From IMG/VR virus record IMGVR_UViG_3300039106_000273, positions 1-28,541 of that record: 28,541 nt of DNA. One strand, 5' to 3'. The notes beneath the pieces were generated by a model, which worked only from the letters and a program-made list of their open reading frames with translations, was not told the DNA's origin and made no database searches. This document shows, in pieces, positions 15,057 through 21,205 of this stretch. The number at the start of each line of letters is the position of its first letter. The stretch's first letter is position 1. Made by a program: the position numbers and the translations under genes. Source of the DNA: a virus.

Positions 15057-15892
15057 GACATGCAGGTTGGTTGACTGTTGAGCTGACCACTGACACTACT
15101 TCTAGAGTCCAACTGGACTTTACTGAGCAGAGTATTCGGTCCATGCCATTCCAGGCAGCGGCTGACTACACTGCTCAAGTCATTGCGGCAAAATACAACA
15201 ATCTACATCTGGGTCTTAGTGGTGGACTGGACAGCGAATTCGTTGCCGCAGTATTACTACGCAATCAGATACCATTCACTCCAGTCATATTTGATTATGG
15301 AATGAACAGTGCCGAACTATGGTATGCCAAAGAGTTCTGTCGTCGGCACAATCTCAAGCCCCAAGTGACACAAATGGATCTGAGAGACATGTTGGCATTA
15401 TACCGACAGTGTTCTCTAGAACTGGGCTTTCTAGAAAGTTTTGAAATCAATGTGGTTAGTGTGGCGTTGCCATTGTTATATCCTGATGCACATTTTATAA
15501 CTGGCTATGGTGAACTATTGAGCAGTGCTAGTGATACATTAACTGGTAGCGAATATATTCCACGAGTGCTAGAAGCCATGCCACACGACTGGTTCCTGGA
15601 AGTGTATAGTAAACAGTCACATCCTGGTGCGTTTTTCAGTTACACACCTGAGCTGATGTATTCGTTTATCAACTCTATCAACTTTGACACCAACCTACAA
15701 ACTGCCAAGTCCAGTCTGTATAACGTGCCTAATAGACCTAAAATTGCAGCCAGTTTCTGGCATCACCGATATGGTGATGACCAGGCTGACACTATCTACA
15801 GCCGCATCATTCGCAGTGTTCATCGAGAAGAAATACCGCTGACGCTGGATTATGATGACTTTAAACATAAGTTTATCATTGACTCTCAGTGA
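15047..15892 (+). CDS. PP-loop ATPase (Asn-synthase/QueC-like)
   Basis: A 281-residue protein with a PP-loop SGGLDS at residues 58-63 (HLGLSGGLDSEFVAAVLL), followed by a Rossmann-like strand (FTPVIFDYGM) and a second adenylate-domain region (AHFITGYGELLSS). PP-loop enzymes adenylate a carboxylate or carbonyl and then add an amine or sulfur. QueC uses this chemistry to turn 7-carboxy-7-deazaguanine into preQ0, but QueC carries a C-terminal four-cysteine zinc site that is absent here. The overall look is closer to the C-terminal domain of asparagine synthetase. The next gene is queD, so a 7-deazaguanine role is possible. It overlaps the HIT gene by 10 nt. Confidence 0.65.
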   Translation: MEVGHAGWLTVELTTDTTSRVQLDFTEQSIRSMPFQAAADYTAQVIAAKYNNLHLGLSGGLDSEFVAAVLLRNQIPFTPVIFDYGMNSAELWYAKEFCRRHNLKPQVTQMDLRDMLALYRQCSLELGFLESFEINVVSVALPLLYPDAHFITGYGELLSSASDTLTGSEYIPRVLEAMPHDWFLEVYSKQSHPGAFFSYTPELMYSFINSINFDTNLQTAKSSLYNVPNRPKIAASFWHHRYGDDQADTIYSRIIRSVHREEIPLTLDYDDFKHKFIIDSQ

Positions 15893-15907
15893 TAAATAGT
15901 TTATACT
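15879..15907 (+). promoter_or_regulatory. sigma70 promoter for the queD operon
   Basis: TTGACT (15879-15884), 17 nt, then TATACT (15902-15907). The -35 lies inside the end of the PP-loop gene. A GATAAATAG string (15891-15899) in the spacer resembles a T4 late promoter core. Confidence 0.7.
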
Positions 15908-15996
15908 TTCAACTACAGCGGCCTTTCACGTACATTCACCCCGCTATACAAATTCTGCATGTCGTCAAACTTGCTACTTTTTAAAGGAGACTAGAG
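15908..15996 (+). promoter_or_regulatory. queD leader, possibly structured
   Basis: About 85 nt of untranslated leader, long for this compact genome, ending in AAAGGAGA. AGCGG (15917-15921) can pair with CCGCT (15941-15945). Loop bases 15929-15935 can pair with 15959-15964 (with one bulged base), giving an H-type pseudoknot outline. I do not see a match to the preQ1-I consensus, and the pairing could be chance. Confidence 0.3.
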
Positions 15997-16551
15997 ATGG
16001 CAAAATCCTCAACAGCTGATTTAATCAGACACTTGGAAGACAATCTTCCGTATTACGGTCCTGTTAATTACAAATACACCAGCACTAAAGAATATGTGGA
16101 CGCATTTCCCTGCGCCTATCGTCAATGGCGTGCTGATAGTCATTGCAACTTAAATCACGGTTACTCATTCAGCATGAAGTTCTATTTTGGGACTAATGAT
16201 CTGGATGCACGTAACTGGGCTGCCGACTACGGCGGTCTAAAAGAACTTAAACAGATTCTGGAGTCACAGTTTGATCACACCACACTGGTGGCAGCTGATG
16301 ATCCTGAACTGGAGTTTTACAAAGAAATGGAACGCCGCAACTTGGCCAAGCTGACTATTTTGCCAGCACTAGGCTGCGAGGCGCTGGCTGACATGTTATA
16401 CAAATTTGTAAACGGCGTTTATATTCCTGACAACTGGGGTCCTGGAGAAGCAGAACGTTTGTGGTGCTATCGTGTGGAAGTTCGCGAAACACAAGCCAAC
16501 ATGGCTTTCCGCGAAGGTCACCGCGAGTGGAAGGAAGACCTGTTTGCATGA
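15997..16551 (+). CDS. queD: 6-carboxytetrahydropterin synthase (QueD/PTPS family)
   Basis: A 184-residue T-fold enzyme expected to convert dihydroneopterin triphosphate to 6-carboxytetrahydropterin. Family marks are FPCAYRQW, SHCNLNHGYSFSMKFYFG (C50, H54), DARNWAADYGGLKELK, the catalytic FDHTTL (D93, H94), DDPEL, GCEALADMLY and the final strand YRVEVRETQANMA with its Glu. It belongs to the longer HGY-type branch rather than the E. coli QueD type (121 residues). At position 41 this protein has Tyr where I expect the first zinc His (FPCAH), a one-base change (TAT for CAT). Metal binding may therefore be altered. It has its own promoter and AAAGGAGA site. Confidence 0.85.
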   Translation: MAKSSTADLIRHLEDNLPYYGPVNYKYTSTKEYVDAFPCAYRQWRADSHCNLNHGYSFSMKFYFGTNDLDARNWAADYGGLKELKQILESQFDHTTLVAADDPELEFYKEMERRNLAKLTILPALGCEALADMLYKFVNGVYIPDNWGPGEAERLWCYRVEVRETQANMAFREGHREWKEDLFA

Positions 16552-16760
16552 TTAATAAAGAATGGTTAGATAAAGTTGTACTCAGTGCCACCCTATACAA
16601 CAATCAAAGACTTCATACTGATTTTCAAGAAGATGAGATTTTAAAGTTTGTTGAATGGATGCATCAACAATATGGTATTGCTTACGAAAAACCAAAAGCA
16701 ACTCATATAAACACTCCAGAGAAATTACAACAACTAAAGGATCAAAATGAAAAAACGTAA
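16548..16760 (+). CDS. small hypothetical protein
   Basis: A 70-residue protein whose ATG overlaps the queD stop (ATGA). It is mostly helical ([35 protein letters not shown]) with a polar C-terminus, and is slightly more AT-rich than its neighbours. Its last 14 nt overlap the isocitrate lyase gene, so it is translated between the two. No family recognised. Confidence 0.55.
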   Translation: MINKEWLDKVVLSATLYNNQRLHTDFQEDEILKFVEWMHQQYGIAYEKPKATHINTPEKLQQLKDQNEKT

Positions 16761-17955
16761 CTATACTCAAGAAGATGTACGTAAGCTACAAGGCTCACTA
16801 CAAATTGAACATACTCTAGCCAAACGTGGCGCATACAAATTGCGTGAATTGCTGGCAAATGAACCATTCGTCGCCACCCTGGGTGCATATAATGGACAGA
16901 CCGCAGTGCAACATGCCAAGGCTGGATTAAAGGCAATCTACTTGTCAGGCTGGCAAGTGGCTGCTGCCAACAACACAGCCAACACCACCTACCCAGACCA
17001 GTCGCTATATCCAGTGGACTCAGTGCCTCGTGTGGTCAAAGGTATCAACAATGCTTTCCGCCGTGCTGACCAGATTGAAACACTGGAAGGCAATGCGACT
17101 ACAGATTATTTCTTGCCCATTGTGGCCGATGCAGAAGCTGGCTTTGGTGGTGCGTTGAACGCATACGAACTAATGACGGCCATGATTGAAGCAGGTGCCG
17201 CAGGCGTACACTTTGAAGACCAGTTGGCGTCAGAAAAGAAATGCGGTCACTTGGGTGGCAAGGTACTAGTGCCCACAAGCCAGATGATTCGCACACTAAA
17301 TGCCGCACGTCTAGCGGCAGATGTTGCTGGTGTTGATACTGTTATCATGGCACGTACTGATGCAGAAGCCGCAACACTGATTACATCAGACCATGATCCA
17401 TTGGATAAGGAATTTATCATTAATGAACGCACTGAAGAAGGCTTTTACAAATTTAAAAATGGTATTGATGCTTGTATTAGCAGAGGTCTTGCTTATGCCC
17501 CTTACGCTGATCTCCTTTGGTTTGAGACTTCGACTCCTGATCTCGTACAAGCTAGAAAGTTCGCCGATGCTATCCACGCACAGTACCCTGATCAAATGCT
17601 TGCTTATAATTGTAGTCCTAGTTTTAATTGGCGTAAGCATCTGACTCGTGAAGAATGTGTGGCATTCCAATCAGAGCTGGGCAAGATGGGTTACAAGTTC
17701 CAGTTCATTACACTGGCTGGTTTCCACAGTCTAAACTTAGCATCATTCAGTCTAGCAAAAGCATACGCAGAAGAAGGTATGGGTGCATACTCAGATCTTC
17801 AACAACTGGAATTCGCCACAGGTGCTGACAGCAAGTTTACTACTGTTCGTCATCAGCGTGAAGCTGGTGTCCCATACTTTGATGCTATTAGCGTGGCAGT
17901 TGGTGCTACATCAACGGCAGCTATGGCTCATTCTACTGAGCATGATCAGTTCTAA
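16747..17955 (+). CDS. aceA: isocitrate lyase
   Basis: A 402-residue enzyme of the ICL/PEP mutase superfamily, which cleaves isocitrate to glyoxylate and succinate. The active-site loop [14 protein letters not shown] is complete, with catalytic C166. Other ICL hallmarks are [24 protein letters not shown] (metal-binding Asp), [49 protein letters not shown] and the terminal [16 protein letters not shown]. coli AceA has 434 residues, so the core is full length and no frameshift is seen. Codon use changes between about 17390 and 17640 (CTT/CTC Leu, GCT Ala), unlike both flanks. It lies between queD and the YhhQ-type transporter. In infection it could open a glyoxylate bypass; a related lyase activity is also possible. 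Confidence 0.92.
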   Translation: MKKRNYTQEDVRKLQGSLQIEHTLAKRGAYKLRELLANEPFVATLGAYNGQTAVQHAKAGLKAIYLSGWQVAAANNTANTTYPDQSLYPVDSVPRVVKGINNAFRRADQIETLEGNATTDYFLPIVADAEAGFGGALNAYELMTAMIEAGAAGVHFEDQLASEKKCGHLGGKVLVPTSQMIRTLNAARLAADVAGVDTVIMARTDAEAATLITSDHDPLDKEFIINERTEEGFYKFKNGIDACISRGLAYAPYADLLWFETSTPDLVQARKFADAIHAQYPDQMLAYNCSPSFNWRKHLTREECVAFQSELGKMGYKFQFITLAGFHSLNLASFSLAKAYAEEGMGAYSDLQQLEFATGADSKFTTVRHQREAGVPYFDAISVAVGATSTAAMAHSTEHDQF

Positions 17956-17981
17956 AATTATCTTAACTAAAAGGAGAAACT

Positions 17982-18605
17982 ATGTTAGATAAAATCTTCG
18001 CCGGTGTAGACCGTGCATTAGCGTATAAATTGATGTTGGCACACATCATTATTATTGCAATCAGCAATTACATTGTTCAATTTAAGATTGATATTGGTGG
18101 ACACCCACTGTCCATTGCGGCCTTTACATTCCCATTGGTAGTTGTACTGACTGACCTGACTGTGCGTTTGATCGGTAAAGAGACTGGCCGTGCAGTAATT
18201 GGCCTGGCATTTATCCCAGCTATCATTGTCAGTATCCTGATAGTGTTGGCAGGTGGTGCTCCCGAGTCTGTTGCGTTCCGCATCGGCCTAGGATCAGGCA
18301 TTGCTTACTTTGTCAGTAACCTGTTGGACGTCTATGTGTTCCAGTATTTCCGTGAGAAGTACACTGGCACCTGGTACATTGCACCCACACTGAGTGCTAT
18401 TGTGTCCACATTCTTTGACACTTACACATTCTTCTTTACAGCGTTTGCTGGTGGTGCTGATCCATTCATGTCAGAAAACTGGCACATTGTGGCTACCAAC
18501 AACAGCATCAGTAAAATCATTGTCAGCTTGGTGGTAATTTTGCCAGCTTATGGTATGTTGCTGAACTATCTGACCAAGAAGGTCGATGCTGAAAAGGCTG
18601 CGTAA
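17982..18605 (+). CDS. yhhQ: queuosine precursor transporter (YhhQ/QPTR family)
   Basis: A 207-residue membrane protein with about six hydrophobic segments. Family features are the second segment ending in FTFPLVVVLTDLTVRLIGKETGRAVI, the small-residue run GLGSGIAYFVSNLLDVYVFQYFREK, and TLSAIVSTFFDTYTFF, matching the DUF165/YhhQ pattern (LTDLxxExxGxxxAR; D..VF...R). E. coli YhhQ imports preQ0 and preQ1. In this phage it could feed scavenged 7-deazaguanine to the DpdA-like enzyme and bypass missing biosynthetic steps. It has a strong AAAGGAGA site, and the next small gene starts inside its last 20 nt. Confidence 0.85.
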   Translation: MLDKIFAGVDRALAYKLMLAHIIIIAISNYIVQFKIDIGGHPLSIAAFTFPLVVVLTDLTVRLIGKETGRAVIGLAFIPAIIVSILIVLAGGAPESVAFRIGLGSGIAYFVSNLLDVYVFQYFREKYTGTWYIAPTLSAIVSTFFDTYTFFFTAFAGGADPFMSENWHIVATNNSISKIIVSLVVILPAYGMLLNYLTKKVDAEKAA

Positions 18606-18756
18606 TATTTGGAGACTCTGGGCCAAGGCCCTGGGTGAAAAGTCGGGTGATACGGATCAGGAATCTGACCGTATTGCCTACATTAGAACTGCCATTGTGT
18701 TATCCTACATAGTGACTAATTGTTTTATTGTAGCAGGCGTTATAAGGCACTGGTAA
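18586..18756 (+). CDS. 56-residue membrane protein overlapping yhhQ
   Basis: A short gene starting at ATG 18586 inside the end of yhhQ in another frame (20 nt overlap). It has a basic amphipathic N-terminus (MLKRLRNIWRLWAKALGEK), a charged middle and one transmembrane helix (IRTAIVLSYIVTNCFIVAGV) ending in IRHW. I recognise this layout from small phage proteins found near other tiny membrane proteins. The stop is directly followed by the ATG of the next gene. Positive-inside reasoning puts the N-terminus in the cytoplasm. Function unknown. Confidence 0.65.
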   Translation: MLKRLRNIWRLWAKALGEKSGDTDQESDRIAYIRTAIVLSYIVTNCFIVAGVIRHW

Positions 18757-18987
18757 ATGAGCTCAGATCAACCAAATACAAAAGAATTCATACTAAAATG
18801 GCTGGCAAATATTGTAATTGTGGCTGCCGCGGTTGCCACAGCATTTGACATCCACCCCTGGAATAAAGTATTATTCCTATTAGGCAGTCTATTATGGACT
18901 GTGGTCGGCATCATGTGGAGACAGCCCAGTTTGTGGACGCTGAACGCATTTTGCGCTATATTATACATCATAGGTTTAAGTAAATGA
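18757..18987 (+). CDS. small two- to three-helix membrane protein
   Basis: A 76-residue protein starting at the base after the previous stop and ending in an ATGA overlap with queE. Hydrophobic helices are LKWLANIVIVAAAVATAF, NKVLFLLGSLLWTVVGIMW and WTLNAFCAILYIIGL. The spacing resembles a small family of phage inner-membrane proteins of unknown function. Being locked translationally to queE suggests shared expression rather than a proven shared pathway. Confidence 0.65.
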   Translation: MSSDQPNTKEFILKWLANIVIVAAAVATAFDIHPWNKVLFLLGSLLWTVVGIMWRQPSLWTLNAFCAILYIIGLSK

Positions 18988-19847
18988 AAATCAAAGTAAG
19001 CGAACTATTCTACAGTCTACAAGGTGAAGGTAGATTTGTGGGTGTGCCCAGTGTGTTTTTACGCACATTTGGATGCAACTTCACATGCAGTGGCTTTGGC
19101 TGTGCGCCTGGTGAAAAGAGCACTGAAGCGGACGACATTGCCAAGAACATTGAACTATACAAGAGCATTGCAGATGTGCCACTGGCCAAGACCGGCTGTG
19201 ACAGTTTTATCAGCTGGCATCCAGCATACAAGGATCTAAGCCCCACATATGAAAATCCCGACCTGGTCAAGATGATGTTGGACCTGGTTCCAGAAAACAA
19301 TTGGCTACAGAGCAACGGCAACGATGTGCATCTGGTTGTCACAGGCGGAGAGCCACTACTGGGCTGGCAACGTGCTTATGCTGAATTGCTGGAATTGCCT
19401 GGCATGATCAATCTCAAGAACCTGACATTTGAAACCAATGGCACACAGGATCTACAGGAAAAGTTTTCCGAATACATCTTTAACCGCTGGACTAAACCTG
19501 GCAAGCGAAACGAGCTGACATTTAGCGTCAGTGCCAAACTGTCAGCATCGGGTGAGAAGTGGGAAGAAGCCATCCGTCCTGACGTTGTAGTGGACTACCA
19601 GAGCTACGGACACACATACCTAAAGTTTGTGGTCGAGACTGATGAACACTTTACAGAAGTAGATCAGGCAGTTAGCGAGTATCGCGCCGCTGGATTCTAT
19701 GGCCCAGTGTTTGTCATGCCCATTGGCGGTACTGTGGAAAGTTATGATAATAATCGTGTGCGTGTTGCTGACTGGGCACTGCGACGTGGTTACAACTATA
19801 GCCCACGTCTACATGTGGACATTTGGAAGAACGGATGGGCCAAGTGA
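18984..19847 (+). CDS. queE: 7-carboxy-7-deazaguanine synthase (radical SAM)
   Basis: A 287-residue radical SAM enzyme that ring-contracts 6-carboxytetrahydropterin to 7-carboxy-7-deazaguanine. The N-terminus VSELFYSLQGEGRFVGVPSV is the classic QueE opening, followed by LRTFGCNFTC (C31, C35). VVTGGEPLLGW is the SAM-binding GGE motif, and LTFETNGTQ and FSVSAKLSASGE follow in family order. The third cluster cysteine is not in the usual CX3CX2C place: C40 (CX3CX4C) or C72 (KTGCDSF) must serve. QueE proteins with widened cluster loops are known, so activity is plausible. The gene is longer than E. coli QueE (223) and sits among small membrane proteins. Confidence 0.9.
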   Translation: MKIKVSELFYSLQGEGRFVGVPSVFLRTFGCNFTCSGFGCAPGEKSTEADDIAKNIELYKSIADVPLAKTGCDSFISWHPAYKDLSPTYENPDLVKMMLDLVPENNWLQSNGNDVHLVVTGGEPLLGWQRAYAELLELPGMINLKNLTFETNGTQDLQEKFSEYIFNRWTKPGKRNELTFSVSAKLSASGEKWEEAIRPDVVVDYQSYGHTYLKFVVETDEHFTEVDQAVSEYRAAGFYGPVFVMPIGGTVESYDNNRVRVADWALRRGYNYSPRLHVDIWKNGWAK

Positions 19848-20197
19848 TGACAACTGACCAACTACTACTGGCCACTGTCATTTCAGTATTTTTAATAGGC
19901 ATCACTTATCATTTTTCTGGATGGGACAAAATTCGCGAATGCTATTCCATGTGGCTCACTCGAGAATACTGGACCAACTATAACATAGTGGAATTTCTCA
20001 GCTGGTTTGCCAAAGCCATTATTATCATTCCTGGTTTAATTTTTGGCATTCAGATTTGGCAGTTGTATTTTCTAACACTGGCCACCAGTCTTACATTAAT
20101 CTGGGCCAGTAACAAGAAACTGTTGCCCACGCTGGTGGCATTTAACACCATGTGGGCCTGGTTGAGTTTGATGGTTATTGCACAAAAGGTAGTATAA
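19847..20197 (+). CDS. membrane protein, three to four helices
   Basis: A 116-residue protein starting at ATG 19847, overlapping the queE stop by one base. Hydrophobic spans are LLLATVISVFLIGITYHF, FLSWFAKAIIIIPGLIFGI, LYFLTLATSLTLIWA and TLVAFNTMWAWLSLMVIA. A polar Tyr/Trp-rich loop (YSMWLTREYWTNYNI) lies between the first two. No transporter signature is seen. It is one of four small membrane proteins clustered with queE and yhhQ. The stop overlaps the next ATG (TAATG). Confidence 0.65.
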   Translation: MTTDQLLLATVISVFLIGITYHFSGWDKIRECYSMWLTREYWTNYNIVEFLSWFAKAIIIIPGLIFGIQIWQLYFLTLATSLTLIWASNKKLLPTLVAFNTMWAWLSLMVIAQKVV

Positions 20198-20571
20198 TGG
20201 GAATTTTCGATCGCTTTACAAAAAAGAAGGAACCTGAGGTCAAGGCACCGCCTAAAAAGACACCAGCCAAGAAGACTGAAAAAGAAATCGCTACTGAGAA
20301 CAATGAACCATATGTTCAGGTGTTGCGTATGGATCTTAATCCTGACAATCCGTCTGAGGGCAGTTTTGAACTGGACTGGAATGATAAGTTCATTACCAAT
20401 CTCATGCGTATGGGTTACGAAGGCAAGACACAGGAAGACATGGTGGACAGATGGTTTCAGGACGTCTGCCGCAATATTGTTCTTGAAACATATCAGCAGG
20501 AACAGGCAGATCCTGATACCCGCAAACTTAATAAACGTGATTTAGGCAACGGCAGAACTGAGGTTAGTTAA
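20197..20571 (+). CDS. conserved phage hypothetical protein
   Basis: A 124-residue soluble protein. It opens with MGIFDRFTKKKEP, a lysine- and proline-rich low-complexity stretch to about residue 35, then a globular part (YVQVLRMDLNPDNPSEGSFEL, DWNDKFITNLMRMGYEGK and MVDRWFQDVCRNIVLE). The MGIFDRF start resembles amphipathic membrane-targeting ends. I know the globular pattern only from phage proteins without function. The previous membrane protein is coupled to it by TAATG. Confidence 0.65.
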   Translation: MGIFDRFTKKKEPEVKAPPKKTPAKKTEKEIATENNEPYVQVLRMDLNPDNPSEGSFELDWNDKFITNLMRMGYEGKTQEDMVDRWFQDVCRNIVLETYQQEQADPDTRKLNKRDLGNGRTEVS

Positions 20572-21165
20572 ATGTTTAGTGATATAAAGTTGTACCAGCC
20601 TGATTTCTATATCGAGTGCTACAAGTACAATACCGCAGGTGCCGTCTATCAGCAGTTCCGTGATAATGGCATTGTGAAAGCCTATGTGTATGGTATGGTA
20701 TTCAAACGCAGTCCCATACTGTATGACTTTCTCAAAGTGGGGCTCAGTTGTCCTGAACTGGCTGACCGAGAACATCAGGTGGGCGAGCGTGTGGTTCGAC
20801 AAGTGGCCTGGGTGCCTGGATGGGACTCAGAAGTCTCCAGCCCCAGTGGATTTGACTTGTGGAATGGCATACAACGACTGATCAAAGAAGAACGATTGCC
20901 CAGTAATTTCAATAAGAATCATCTGGGGGTGGCAGTCTGGGACATCACACATCGGGTGTATACACAAGCTGACGACCTCTATATTGAAGGTGAAATGGAA
21001 GCTACCAAATGGGCCGAAGGGCATCTGGCCCAACAGTATTTCGAAATGAATGGTCAGTTGCCGCCACTCAATCACCAGAACCCAGCCAATAGCAAAAGCT
21101 ATAAAAAGGGTTACATTAGTAAAACTTCTTTTAACAATTTGTTTGACGACAATCAATCTGAATAA
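20572..21165 (+). CDS. GIY-YIG/T5orf172-like putative nuclease
   Basis: A 197-residue protein. The segment AYVYGMVFKRSPILYDFLKVGLSC followed by ADREHQVGERVVRQVAWVPGW resembles the YxxG ... KVGxS ... R order of T5orf172 and related GIY-YIG domains. A later helix pair (MEATKWAEGHLAQQYFEMNGQLPP) could supply the metal-binding Glu. The C-terminus is polar and Ser/Asn-rich (SKSYKKGYISKTSF). The canonical GIY and YIG tripeptides are not intact, so nuclease activity is uncertain. It is the last gene before the promoter at 21171. Confidence 0.5.
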   Translation: MFSDIKLYQPDFYIECYKYNTAGAVYQQFRDNGIVKAYVYGMVFKRSPILYDFLKVGLSCPELADREHQVGERVVRQVAWVPGWDSEVSSPSGFDLWNGIQRLIKEERLPSNFNKNHLGVAVWDITHRVYTQADDLYIEGEMEATKWAEGHLAQQYFEMNGQLPPLNHQNPANSKSYKKGYISKTSFNNLFDDNQSE

Positions 21166-21170
21166 AGCAG

Positions 21171-21199
21171 TTGACAAGGCATTTTAAATATGCTACTAT
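21171..21199 (+). promoter_or_regulatory. sigma70 promoter giving a leaderless exonuclease mRNA
   Basis: TTGACA (21171-21176), 17 nt, then TACTAT (21194-21199). The ATG of the next gene (21206) lies 7 nt past the -10 box, where transcription should begin. No Shine-Dalgarno sequence precedes it. Confidence 0.7.
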
Positions 21200-21205
21200 T
21201 ACAAC

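Noticed and set aside
15047-15892. Straight annotation as QueC
   Set aside because: The PP-loop fits, but the C-terminal four-cysteine zinc site of QueC is missing; kept as a PP-loop ATPase with QueC only as a hypothesis.
15908-15996. preQ1 class I riboswitch
   Set aside because: The leader lacks the expected short hairpin size and the A-rich tail abutting the ribosome site; only a generic pseudoknot outline remains.
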